Shown here piece by piece: positions 1-7,712 of a stretch of 64,000 nt of DNA. The notes under the pieces were generated by a model. The model did not search any database and was not told where the DNA came from. It saw nothing but the letters and a program-made list of their open reading frames with translations. How positions within the stretch are numbered: the stretch's first letter is position 1; each line of letters begins with the position of its first letter. The stretch is from the NCBI RefSeq assembly GCF_947498095.1, contig NZ_CANMJE010000008.1, positions 1 through 64,000 of the forward strand. The letters are read 5' to 3'. This DNA comes from an uncultured Shimia sp. (GTDB taxonomy: Bacteria > Pseudomonadota > Alphaproteobacteria > Rhodobacterales > Rhodobacteraceae). The position numbers and the translations under genes were made by a program.

Positions 1-56
1 AAACCATCTTCATCGCTGCATTCGTCCTCTTCGGTGTCATCATCCTAGGACACTAA
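1..56 (+). CDS. C-terminal end of a membrane protein (partial)
   Basis: An open frame enters from the left edge and stops with TAA at 54-56. The 17 visible residues end in a strongly hydrophobic stretch (FIAAFVLFGVIILG) followed by a single histidine, as in the last transmembrane helix of a small membrane protein. The family cannot be told from so little. It converges on the proline racemase-like gene, with only three bases between the two stops. Confidence 0.45.
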   Translation, partial: TIFIAAFVLFGVIILGH

Positions 57-59
57 AAA

Positions 60-1112
60 CTACCAAACATCCCCAATGGTATAGCCCGATGGAAACGGGT
101 CGCTGGGGGCCAGCGTCCAAGTCGTCGAGCCGTAGATCCAGGCCTGACCCGAAAGCGTCGGCACAATCGCAGGGTAGGGCCCAACCTGGGTGACGTCTTC
201 GATCCGGCCCGTAAACGTGGTGCCCATAGGTCCGGCGTTTACGTAATCCTGCCCAACACTCAAAAGCCCGCGGGCATGCAGAACAGCCATCTTGGCGCAA
301 GTGCCTGTGCCACAGGGTGAGCGGTCAAATATTCCACTGGCGGCATTGGGGTGCGAGGGATCGAACGGGCCGGTTGAAAGCGTAATGACACCGCGCCCAT
401 CGGTTGCCGGGTCAGCTGCGGCACCCCAGAGGTTGGTGATGGTTGGTCCCGTGATATCGGGGTTATCAGGGTGAGTTACCGGCAGTTGCTCGGCTGCCGC
501 ATGGCGTATGGCCTCAGAAACCTGGACAATCTCGCGGCCGTTTCCGGGATCGAGCGACACACCCAGCCGATCTGCATCGGCGAGTACGAAGAACATCCCG
601 CCCCAGGCAATGTCGACCTTGATGGTGTCATGCCCACTCACCTCAACCGGCGCGTCGAGATGCACGACAAAGGCTGGCACGTTGCGAAACGTAACCCGGG
701 TGACTTTGCCGTTTTTGCAGTTCGCTTTCACACGGATCAATCCCGCCGGGGTTTCAAGCGTCAGCTCGGTCACCGGCTCAATCAATGGCAGGATGCCCGT
801 TTCCAGCAAAACGGTCGTGACGCAGATGGTGTTCGAGCCACTCATTGGGGGGTATTCCGTTTGCTCCATGATGATGAAGCCTGCGTCGGCTTCGGGGTCA
901 CACGGGGGTACAAGTGCATTGCAGCATAGGGCTGGGTAGCCACGCGGTTCCTGCAACATAAGGGTGCGAATGTGGTCGTGATGCGTCTGCATATCCAGCA
1001 TCTTTTCGAACACACTTTGCCCTTTCAGGTCTGGCATGCCGCCTGTGATCACGCGACCCGGTTCACCTTCGGCATGGGCTTCAACGGCAGTAAGGGAAAG
1101 GGTATCGCGCAT
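60..1112 (-). CDS. Proline racemase superfamily enzyme (hydroxyproline epimerase or dehydratase)
   Basis: This 350-residue protein belongs to the PLP-independent proline racemase fold. Members racemise proline, epimerise 4-hydroxyproline or dehydrate trans-3-hydroxyproline. The second catalytic cysteine is visible at C267 in DRSPCGTGTCA. The first active-site position, usually Cys in MCGHGT, is Ser91 in MSGSNT. Ser/Cys members are found among hydroxyproline epimerases and dehydratases rather than true proline racemases, so the exact reaction is left open. The start at 1112 has GGAGAG upstream. No other hydroxyproline genes (DAAO-like oxidase, dehydratase, transporter) are adjacent inside the window, although they could lie to the left. 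Confidence 0.88.
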   Translation of the reverse strand: MRDTLSLTAVEAHAEGEPGRVITGGMPDLKGQSVFEKMLDMQTHHDHIRTLMLQEPRGYPALCCNALVPPCDPEADAGFIIMEQTEYPPMSGSNTICVTTVLLETGILPLIEPVTELTLETPAGLIRVKANCKNGKVTRVTFRNVPAFVVHLDAPVEVSGHDTIKVDIAWGGMFFVLADADRLGVSLDPGNGREIVQVSEAIRHAAAEQLPVTHPDNPDITGPTITNLWGAAADPATDGRGVITLSTGPFDPSHPNAASGIFDRSPCGTGTCAKMAVLHARGLLSVGQDYVNAGPMGTTFTGRIEDVTQVGPYPAIVPTLSGQAWIYGSTTWTLAPSDPFPSGYTIGDVW

Positions 1113-1291
1113 AAGAGTCTCTCCGGTTGGCTAACAACACGGTAAAGAGCGGCAGTCCGCGAAGAAAGGTTTTTTGAAGCTGGTCAGCGCGCGAAAACAC
1201 CATGCCGACCTCACGTCATTTGGTGAATGATGGGTGACGCAAAGATCTTGGGTGCTCTAACATCGTGCGAGGCGGACAGGTATGAGATCCC

Positions 1292-1927
1292 ATGACATTT
1301 GACTCATTTGATACCCAACTGGAACACACCATTCGGACAAGAATGGCGGGATTTCGACATCAGCGGGTCGCCGGTAAAGGACTACGGCAAGCGGCGGTGG
1401 CGATTGTGATTATGCCTTGCCCGGCCACAAAGCGGCCGAGTGTGCTTTTGACCTTGCGCCCAGCCTCGATGAACCGGCACGCTGGGCAATACGCCTTGCC
1501 TGGAGGACGGCTGGACACCGGTGAGACCCAGGCTCAGGCGGCCCTGCGCGAGGTGCGCGAAGAGGTTGGCTTGGACCTGCAGGAAGCCGACATTCTCGGG
1601 CGGCTGGACGATTTTGAAACCCGGTCGGGCTTTTGTATTGCATCGTTCGTTGTTTGGGGAGGTGATGGGCAGGAACCCCACCCGGACCCATCGGAAGTGC
1701 AGGCGTTGTTCTACGTTCCCTTTGAGGAACTCGACAGTCCTGAGATACCAGAGCTGTTGGCCGCGCGCGAAGGTGAAGCGCCGGTATTGTCAGCATTCAT
1801 ACCCACGCTGGGTCACAATATCTTCGCGCCAACCGCGGCCCTGCTCTATCAATTCCGCGAGGTTGCCCTGCGCGGAAACGCGACTCGCGTGGCCCACTTT
1901 GAGCAGCCGAGTTTCACCTGGTCCTAA
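1292..1927 (+). CDS. Nudix hydrolase, CoA pyrophosphatase type
   Basis: A 211-residue Nudix hydrolase. The Nudix box is complete at residues 72-94 (G72, E78, REVREEVG 86-93), giving the metal-binding glutamates. Directly before it, residues 52-72 follow the NuCoA pattern (LLTLR, then R62, G65 and the PGG turn) that marks coenzyme A pyrophosphatases of the NUDT7/8 and YeaB group. It probably cleaves CoA or acyl-CoA to phosphopantetheine and 3',5'-ADP. It is transcribed divergently from the proline racemase gene across a 179-base gap. Substrate is inferred from the motif only. Confidence 0.87.
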   Translation: MTFDSFDTQLEHTIRTRMAGFRHQRVAGKGLRQAAVAIVIMPCPATKRPSVLLTLRPASMNRHAGQYALPGGRLDTGETQAQAALREVREEVGLDLQEADILGRLDDFETRSGFCIASFVVWGGDGQEPHPDPSEVQALFYVPFEELDSPEIPELLAAREGEAPVLSAFIPTLGHNIFAPTAALLYQFREVALRGNATRVAHFEQPSFTWS

Positions 1928-2037
1928 GGGCAGCGGTATCGAACGTTTTGGGCAACACACTAAACGGTCCTCAGATGTTGACTGGTGGAAACAAAACTCT
2001 ACGTAATAAATTCTAGGTATCCGAGCGGCCACACTCA

Positions 2038-2316
2038 ATGCATGACTTTTTTTCAGAGCACTTTGGTCCGGGCGGAGACCATGATAGGATTTTCGCATGG
2101 CTTTGGATCGTTTTTTCCGTCGGTTTTGTGGCCGTGTGTTACTTCTTTGGAATAAGCAGTTTCTTTGGCTGGGAAGTTCCTGAGTTCAGTTTTTTGGTTC
2201 TTATCGGATCTGGGTTTGCGACGGTGCTAACCCTGTTGTTATTCCTTGTCTTTTCAGTCGTCGAGTTCGTCCTCAAAAAACTTGAACGGTCGGAAGATGA
2301 AGAGTTTGACGCATAG
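2038..2316 (+). CDS. Small two-helix membrane protein, unknown
   Basis: A 92-residue protein with two hydrophobic segments, roughly residues 19-38 and 51-76, and an acidic tail ending EDEEFDA. It is probably an inner-membrane protein with both ends in the cytoplasm. I do not recognise the family. No strong ribosome-binding site precedes the ATG. Local base composition is more AT-rich than the neighbouring housekeeping genes, and the next gene is also an unknown AT-richer one, so the pair may be a small accessory insertion. Confidence 0.6.
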   Translation: MHDFFSEHFGPGGDHDRIFAWLWIVFSVGFVAVCYFFGISSFFGWEVPEFSFLVLIGSGFATVLTLLLFLVFSVVEFVLKKLERSEDEEFDA

Positions 2317-2356
2317 ACGATCCCTATGAACACTAAAGGAGAAAGGAACCCATTTC

Positions 2357-2851
2357 ATGTCAATCCGAGCAGTTTTCACAAGTCTTGTGGTTGGTTTGGT
2401 CGCGACCTTTGCGGGCCCAGCTTCTGCCAACTGCGGCAACCCCAGTCTTCTTCACAGTGCTGAAGAGAATTTTGGCGAAGCGCGTTTTTACGAAAGACGC
2501 GTGAACAAGAAGATGGAAAGCTTGGATCAACAACGACATGGGTCCGCAGAATGGTGTGAAACCGCTGACTTAGTTTACATAAGCATGCAACGCACATTTT
2601 GGTATTATCTCGAATCAAGGGACGATTTTGAGATCCTGCAACAGCGATGTACCCGCGCCGCGCGTAACGCTGCATCTGAAGGTGAATCCGATACAGCCGC
2701 CTACTATCGGCAAGTCAGATCAGTCGTAGAGTCCAACTATTACGCGGCCAAACGCAATGCAACTGACGCCGACAAAGCGGCGACTGAGTTTCACGATTGG
2801 GTCGGAAGCAGCTGCGCTTTGAAAGAGTGTTACGACACGCGGTGCAACTGA
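2357..2851 (+). CDS. Secreted protein of unknown function, cysteine-rich
   Basis: This 164-residue protein begins with a Sec signal peptide (hydrophobic residues 5-20, AxA-type site near SANC at about residue 25). The mature part is helical and polar and carries six cysteines, including CxxxxxxC near its end, so disulphides in the periplasm are likely. An AAAGGAGAAAGG ribosome-binding site precedes the ATG. No family is recognised. It lies 40 bases after the small membrane protein and may be co-transcribed with it. Confidence 0.65.
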   Translation: MSIRAVFTSLVVGLVATFAGPASANCGNPSLLHSAEENFGEARFYERRVNKKMESLDQQRHGSAEWCETADLVYISMQRTFWYYLESRDDFEILQQRCTRAARNAASEGESDTAAYYRQVRSVVESNYYAAKRNATDADKAATEFHDWVGSSCALKECYDTRCN

Positions 2852-3001
2852 CCAAGGCCGCATGGATTTCACGGCAAAGGCGCAAAGTAACCTAATCACC
2901 TGAATGTCGTCGCGTATCGCCCGTTTTGGGGCGCTTGCGCCTCTGGCATTCAGCCCGTCTATGGTCTATCTCCTCGGAAACCCATTTGACGAGAGACTCT
3001 T

Positions 3002-4123
3002 ATGACGTTTGAAACACCCGGTCCGGTCGAGCAATCCTTGCGTGACGCGATCAGTCCCATCGAAGAGATCATCGAAGAGGCGCGCCAAGGCCGCATCTAT
3101 ATCCTCGTCGACCATGAGGATCGCGAGAACGAAGGTGATTTCATCATTCCTGCCGAGTTCGCCGACGCGGCCGCGGTGAATTTCATGGCCACACATGGCC
3201 GAGGATTGATCTGTTTGCCGATGACGGCGGACCGGATTGATAATCTGGGCCTGCCAATGATGGCAGTGAACAACTCGTCCCGCCATGAAACCGCCTTTAC
3301 CGTGTCAATTGAAGCCCGCGAGGGTGTGTCGACCGGGATTTCTGCGGGCGACCGTGCCTTGACCATTTCCACGGCGATCAGCGAGCAGAACACGATGGCC
3401 TCGTTGGCCACGCCCGGGCATGTGTTTCCGCTGCGGGCAAAGCGCGGTGGCGTTTTGGTTCGTGCAGGTCACACCGAGGCATCTGTTGATATCTCCCGTC
3501 TGGCCGGGCTGCATCCAAGTGCAGTGATCTGTGAGATTATGAACGACGACGGCACCATGGCGCGTCTGCCGGAACTGGTGGAGATTGCGAAGAAACATGG
3601 CCTCAAGATTGGCACGATCAGCGATTTGATTTCGTATCGTTCGCGCAATGACAACCTTGTCGTAGAAACCTCGTCGCAAACGGTCACGTCGGAGTTTGGT
3701 GGCGATTGGCAGATGCGTATCTTTACCGATCAAATCCACGGTGTTGAACATGTGGCGCTGGTCAAAGGTGACATCACCACGCCAGACCCTGTTCTGGTTC
3801 GCACCCATGCCCTGCACGAAGCCGGGGACGTTCTGGGGCTTGGCCCCAAGCCGACGGCCGAGTTGCCCAGTGCAATGCGCAAGATTGCACAAGAGGGCAG
3901 GGGCGTTGTGTGCCTGTTCCGTGAGCCACGGCATAGCCTCTATGCCAACGAGGACGAAGGCCCCCGGACCATCAAGCACACAGGCCTTGGCGCGCAGATG
4001 CTGTCCAACATGGGGCTCAGCGAGTTGATCCTGCTGACGGACAGTCCTGATACCGTGTATCTGGGAATCGACGCTTATGGTCTGAGCATTGTCGGCACTC
4101 GTCCCATCCTGACCGAGGAGTAA
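3002..4123 (+). CDS. ribB: 3,4-dihydroxy-2-butanone 4-phosphate synthase with degenerate GTP cyclohydrolase II domain (RibBX type)
   Basis: The N-terminal domain (residues 15-212) is a full DHBP synthase, which turns ribulose 5-phosphate into the four-carbon precursor of riboflavin: the acidic loop RENEGD is at 41-46 and GHTEAS at 156-161. The C-terminal domain (about 230-373) has the GTP cyclohydrolase II fold signature but has lost its chemistry. The three zinc cysteines of the family (HSEC and RCDCG in E. coli RibA) are replaced by HALH and GPKPT, and the catalytic RQEGR loop reads REPRH. It should therefore make DHBP only, with a separate RibA elsewhere. It leads the ribB-ribH-nusB operon. 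Confidence 0.93.
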   Translation: MTFETPGPVEQSLRDAISPIEEIIEEARQGRIYILVDHEDRENEGDFIIPAEFADAAAVNFMATHGRGLICLPMTADRIDNLGLPMMAVNNSSRHETAFTVSIEAREGVSTGISAGDRALTISTAISEQNTMASLATPGHVFPLRAKRGGVLVRAGHTEASVDISRLAGLHPSAVICEIMNDDGTMARLPELVEIAKKHGLKIGTISDLISYRSRNDNLVVETSSQTVTSEFGGDWQMRIFTDQIHGVEHVALVKGDITTPDPVLVRTHALHEAGDVLGLGPKPTAELPSAMRKIAQEGRGVVCLFREPRHSLYANEDEGPRTIKHTGLGAQMLSNMGLSELILLTDSPDTVYLGIDAYGLSIVGTRPILTEE

Positions 4124-4127
4124 GCCA

Positions 4128-4679
4128 ATGGCTGGCGCAGAAAAGCACTATATCATGCCCCGTCCGACCTTTGAAAAACCGGTCAAACTGGCGATTGTCA
4201 TCTCTCCTTATTACAAAGACATCGCTGACAATATGCTGGCTGGTGCCATGGCAGAGATCGAGGCCGCCGGCGGCACCTTTGAAGTGATCGAAGTACCGGG
4301 TGCGCTGGAAATACCAACGGCGATTGGCATTTCTGAACGGCTGAGCAACTTTGACGGCTACGTGGCCCTTGGCTGTGTCATCCGTGGGGAAACCACGCAT
4401 TATGAAACGGTCTGCAACGACTCCAGCCGTGCCATTCAACTGTTGGGATTACAGGGGCTTTGCATTGGCAACGGCATCCTGACGGTCGAAAATCGCAAAC
4501 AGGCCGAAGTGCGCGCGGATCCTGCGGATCAGAACAAAGGCGGCGGCGCGGCGGCAGCGGCCTTGCATCTTATCGCGCTCACTCGTAAATGGGGCGCCCA
4601 GCGTAAGGGCGTCGGATTCGTTCCGGCCTCTGAAGAGATCAAGATCGCTGGCGAACTCAAGGACAACCCCACCGCATGA
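4128..4679 (+). CDS. ribH: 6,7-dimethyl-8-ribityllumazine synthase
   Basis: Lumazine synthase condenses DHBP with 5-amino-6-ribitylaminouracil in the next-to-last step of riboflavin synthesis. The 183-residue protein shows the family blocks VPGALEIP (substrate pocket), GCVIRGET with the catalytic histidine in THYE just after it, and a C-terminal NKGGGAAAAAL helix. It starts four bases after the ribB stop and its own stop overlaps the nusB start (ATGA), so the three genes are translationally coupled. Confidence 0.95.
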   Translation: MAGAEKHYIMPRPTFEKPVKLAIVISPYYKDIADNMLAGAMAEIEAAGGTFEVIEVPGALEIPTAIGISERLSNFDGYVALGCVIRGETTHYETVCNDSSRAIQLLGLQGLCIGNGILTVENRKQAEVRADPADQNKGGGAAAAALHLIALTRKWGAQRKGVGFVPASEEIKIAGELKDNPTA

Positions 4680-5143
4680 GCACCTCAGGCAACCAGAAAC
4701 GACTGATGAAATCTGCCGCCCGGCTCTACGCCGTGCAGGCGCTCTATCAGATGGAGCAATCCGGCCAGACCGCGGATCAGGTACGGGTAGAGTTTCTGGA
4801 CCACCGTTTTGGCGAACAGTTCGAAGACTATGAGATGGTCGAAGGCCATGTTGGTCTGTTCACGAAGACGATTGACGACGCGGTGAACCATCAGGCGCTG
4901 ATCGACCAGATGACCGATCGTGGGCTGGTGGCCAAGTGGCCCATTGATCGCATCGATCCGACCTTGCGCGCCCTGTTCCGGGCCGCCGGTGCAGAGCTGA
5001 CCCAAGCCGACACGCCGCCCAAGGTGGTGATCAGCGAGTATGTTGGCGTGGCGACCGCGTTTTTCGCTGAAGGCCGCGAGCCGAAGTTCGTCAACGCCGT
5101 GCTGGATCATATGGCACGCGAAGCCCGCCCCGAGGCGTTTTGA
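4676..5143 (+). CDS. nusB: Transcription antitermination factor NusB
   Basis: A 155-residue all-helical NusB. The family signature is present: RLYAVQALYQMEQ at about residues 16-28, the central DPTLRALFRAAGAEL block, and VVISEYVGVA with FVNAVLDHMA near the C-terminus. NusB binds boxA RNA with NusE (S10) during rRNA antitermination. It overlaps ribH by four bases; the ribH-nusB linkage is common in Proteobacteria. A hairpin at 5160-5199 follows. Confidence 0.95.
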   Translation: MSTSGNQKRLMKSAARLYAVQALYQMEQSGQTADQVRVEFLDHRFGEQFEDYEMVEGHVGLFTKTIDDAVNHQALIDQMTDRGLVAKWPIDRIDPTLRALFRAAGAELTQADTPPKVVISEYVGVATAFFAEGREPKFVNAVLDHMAREARPEAF

Positions 5144-5159
5144 TCGCTTCGCCCTTGCT

Positions 5160-5199
5160 GAACCCGCTGGCAAGCACTAACTAGCCACTTGGCGGGTTC
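5160..5199 (+). terminator. Hairpin after nusB
   Basis: GAACCCGC (5160-5167) pairs perfectly with GCGGGTTC (5192-5199), with an inner TGGC/GCCA pairing. No T-run follows, so it may protect the 3' end or act with Rho rather than be a classic intrinsic terminator. Confidence 0.4.
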
Positions 5200-5582
5200 T
5201 GCCCTTCTCGTGATACGGTTGCATTCCGGTGGCCTTAAATACTTCCGAGGGAGCTGGCTCTGTTCTGGTCCTGGCCTGATTACCTGGCGCCCACCTGTGC
5301 AAACAGGTCCTCGGGAATGAGATAACCCCACGGCTGCGTTTGCGGGCCCGCCACCTTTTTAAAATGGTTTTAGTTTGGCTGAGGCCTGATGCGATGCCTA
5401 AGAAAGCTATGGTAGCTGCGGAAAGTGACTGGCGTTAACGGACTAGGTTGGGTGTTCCGCATTACAAGTTGACTGATGATCGGCCAGTGCAAAAAAGGGA
5501 CCGAGGCGTTCAAGACCGCGCGAATGCGAGAGCGGGAGTTTGGAAGTCAGTCCTTTGATGTGGACGTCCTTAGCCCGTACGC
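5200..5582. other. Non-coding stretch after nusB
   Basis: No convincing gene is visible. It holds a small perfect hairpin, ACCTGT-gcaa-ACAGGT (5293-5308), and the word TTCCGAGGGAG at 5243-5253, which recurs at 6558-6568 on the other side of the sulfotransferase-like gene. Confidence 0.5.
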
Positions 5583-6332
5583 TCAGTGAAACTTATACTC
5601 AAGCGACGCCTCGGAGTTCGCAATGAGTGTCTCAAATTCAGTATCAGTATGATGCTTGTAGATCGAAACATCGAAATGTGTTCTCCGTGTCGAACGAGTT
5701 TTCGTGTGTTTGAGAATCGGACTAAAGGGGCGCGTTAACGAAACGCCGTGCTGCTCCAGCAACTCCAGAATGTCGAAACCTTTTGTTTTTTGGTTTGATG
5801 CGAGATTGGCAATTATGAAATTGCTGCTCGACTCTCGCAAAAGGCTTATGTTGGTCTTTGTGACGTGGCAATACAGATCATAGACATTCAAGGACGGCCA
5901 GCCATAGCTCGAGCTTGCGATATCGTCGCATATTTTGACGTCGTAGGGATTGTTGAGAAACGACTGAACCCATGTCTCAAAGTCCCGCACCATGTAAATG
6001 ATGATCGGCGAGTCTTTTCCCAACAGTCTTGGATTTAGTCTGCCATGCTTGCCGAATTCGGCGATTCTGTATTGTTCATCGATGTAGCGGTGTTGATTCC
6101 TTGGGCTGTAGAGAAGACCGCTGGGGGTGTTTGTCCTGATCAGTTCGTTCACCCACCGGGTGCCGGTATGATAATAGCCAGCCGTAAAAACTGTCGGTGT
6201 GATTTTGCCCGCCCGAGCGCGGGAAATCATATTGTTCAGCAATTTTTGCTCGTACTGTTGTTCTCGCCTTTTTGGGGAGAAACCTGCTAACACCAGCTGG
6301 CCAACGTCGCGTATACTCGAGAGTGAAATCAT
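5583..6332 (-). CDS. Sulfotransferase-like protein
   Basis: A 249-residue protein with the two signature regions of P-loop sulfotransferases. A 5'-phosphosulfate-type loop (TAGYYHTGTRWVNELI) lies near residues 50-65, and a YMVRDFETWVQSF segment near 112-125 resembles the RDP...S 3'-phosphate motif. Such enzymes move sulfate from PAPS to sugars, lipids or proteins, but the acceptor cannot be inferred. The start has a good AAAGGAGC site. The gene is clearly more AT-rich than its flanks, sits alone between nusB and an ArsR gene, and is bracketed by an 11-base direct repeat, so horizontal acquisition is likely. Confidence 0.6.
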   Translation of the reverse strand: MISLSSIRDVGQLVLAGFSPKRREQQYEQKLLNNMISRARAGKITPTVFTAGYYHTGTRWVNELIRTNTPSGLLYSPRNQHRYIDEQYRIAEFGKHGRLNPRLLGKDSPIIIYMVRDFETWVQSFLNNPYDVKICDDIASSSYGWPSLNVYDLYCHVTKTNISLLRESSSNFIIANLASNQKTKGFDILELLEQHGVSLTRPFSPILKHTKTRSTRRTHFDVSIYKHHTDTEFETLIANSEASLEYKFH

Positions 6333-6697
6333 CGTTTTTTGCTCCTTTTGGGTCTCGGCAATCGCATCGACGGCTTCATCTCACCGACTTTTCGTCAAGA
6401 TATGGGCCACTGAAGTGAGATTCTATGGTTTTTCCAATTCTTTTGCGCGATGCGGCTCGGCGAATTGGAGGTTTCGATTAGTTCGTTTGGTCAAGACCTC
6501 AGTGAAATGGCAGTCTCTTTGCTGGCTGTGCCGTTAGTGGTGACATAGTTTGAGTATTTCCGAGGGAGTGTCGTTACCCAAGGCCGCCCTGATGGGCGAG
6601 ACCGTCAATGTTTGCGTTCACTGTTGGCTGGATATCGCGCAAGTCACCACTTTGGGGGGCTGGGAATTTGGGGGCAATAAGTCGAAAAGAAATTCAC
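6333..6697. other. Non-coding stretch before the ArsR operon
   Basis: No gene is supported here. Open frames are short and have no ribosome-binding site. The second copy of TTCCGAGGGAG lies at 6558-6568. The stretch ends at the promoter of the ArsR gene. Confidence 0.45.
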
Positions 6698-6747
6698 TTG
6701 ACATGATACTAAATGGTATCATAAATAAATGGTATCAAAAGGTATCA
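6698..6747 (+). promoter_or_regulatory. Promoter with overlapping ArsR-type operator
   Basis: A perfect -35 box TTGACA (6698-6703) is followed 17 bases later by ATAAAT (6721-6726). Between them lies a perfect inverted repeat, TGATAC-N6-GTATCA (6704-6721). GGTATCA is then repeated in direct orientation at 6715-6721, 6731-6737 and 6741-6747. A repressor bound here would block RNA polymerase, so autoregulation by the following ArsR protein is the simplest reading. Confidence 0.75.
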
Positions 6748-6759
6748 TATGGAGAACAC

Positions 6760-7119
6760 ATGCCCGACCACCTACAACCCGCCTTTCGTGCTCTGGCCGA
6801 TCCGACACGTCGCGACATCCTGCGGATGCTTGGGGACAAGCCCATGACCATTGCTGAGGTCTCGGACCAGTTCGACATGACCCGTGCAGCGGTCAAAAAG
6901 CATCTGGTGATGCTCTCAGATGGTGGATTGATCGAGGTCGAGGCGCGGGGGCGGGAACGGGTGAATTCGCTCAATGCTGCTGCGTTGAAGCCTGTGATGG
7001 ACTGGCTCGGCTGGTTTGACCGCTTCTGGGATGTGCGTCTGGATGCCTTGAAAACAGCCTTAGAGGAAGGAAACGACAATGAACAAACCCCTGAACAGCA
7101 AGGACCTGACAATGACTGA
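6760..7119 (+). CDS. ArsR-family winged-helix repressor
   Basis: A 119-residue regulator with the family opening FRALADPTRRDILRML and a recognition helix around MTRAAVKKHLVMLSDGGLIEV (residues 42-62). It lacks the metal-binding ELCVCDL motif, placing it in the group that is usually paired with an SRPBCC (AHSA1-like) protein, as here. The ATG at 6760 was chosen because GGAG lies just upstream and all family homology begins there; an upstream in-frame extension to 6550 would run through the promoter. Its stop lies inside the next gene, so the two are coupled. Confidence 0.88.
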   Translation: MPDHLQPAFRALADPTRRDILRMLGDKPMTIAEVSDQFDMTRAAVKKHLVMLSDGGLIEVEARGRERVNSLNAAALKPVMDWLGWFDRFWDVRLDALKTALEEGNDNEQTPEQQGPDND

Positions 7120-7519
7120 CACAACCATTCGCAAAACCGTCTATCTTGGCGCTGACAAGGCGCGGGTCTGGGAATTTTTGACCAAGAAAGAACATCTCAA
7201 CATCTGGTTTCATCCCCCTGAAAAGGACCTGGTTGAAGGCGAGGAATATCTTCTAAGCAGCCAGAAGGACGGTGATCGCATGTGTTGGGGCAAAGTTCTT
7301 GAGGCACGTCCGCTTGAGTATATGAAGTGGGATTTCACTGTAGGGCCGCTGAATGGCGCAATGACTTGCGTGGAATGGGAGCTGGAAGAAGCCCCCGGTG
7401 GTACCCGACTGACCCTGACCCACAGTGGTTTGCCGGAAAGCGGTGAAGGCTATGGCTTGGTCATGGCGCTCGACAAAGGCTGGCATGGCTTCCTGCTGAA
7501 CCTTCACGGGCTGGGCTAG
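7079..7519 (+). CDS. SRPBCC / AHSA1-like domain protein
   Basis: A 146-residue START-like protein. The segments ARVWEFLTKKEHLNIWF, VLEARPLEYMKWDF and GGTRLTLTHSGLP are typical of the Aha1 C-terminal-like family, a hydrophobic-cavity fold that binds small ligands. It starts inside the 3' end of the ArsR gene (GAGGAAGGA site) and is surely co-transcribed. A second ATG at 7112 with its own AAGGA site is an alternative start. The ligand is unknown; the pairing suggests it binds or clears whatever the repressor senses. Confidence 0.85.
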   Translation: MNKPLNSKDLTMTDTTIRKTVYLGADKARVWEFLTKKEHLNIWFHPPEKDLVEGEEYLLSSQKDGDRMCWGKVLEARPLEYMKWDFTVGPLNGAMTCVEWELEEAPGGTRLTLTHSGLPESGEGYGLVMALDKGWHGFLLNLHGLG

Positions 7520-7581
7520 GGGCAGGAGCTCCCGCCCGTCTTCATGTCCCGCTGGCGCGGAACACTCATACCGTTGAGCAT

Positions 7582-7650
7582 GGCAGGCACGAGGCATCGC
7601 CTCGTGCCTGCCCCCGCCCGCCGCAGGCGGCAAGGCCGAAGGCCGCGCAG
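7582..7650. repeat. Cluster of three hairpins after the ArsR operon
   Basis: A perfect 14-bp stem with a 3-base loop (7582-7595 with 7599-7612; arm GGCAGGCACGAGGC) is followed by GCCGC-AG-GCGGC and GGCC-GAA-GGCC. No T-run follows. This could be a REP-like element or a strong attenuator and 3'-end stabiliser. Confidence 0.6.
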
Positions 7651-7712
7651 ATGGGCTTTTCTTGGTGGACATCCTCACTTAGGCTCGCGTGGACGCAAAA
7701 GGACCGAGCCAA

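Noticed and set aside
2852-3001. FMN riboswitch before ribB
   Set aside because: None of the conserved RFN element segments can be found in the 150-base gap; there is only a GC hairpin near 2918-2940.
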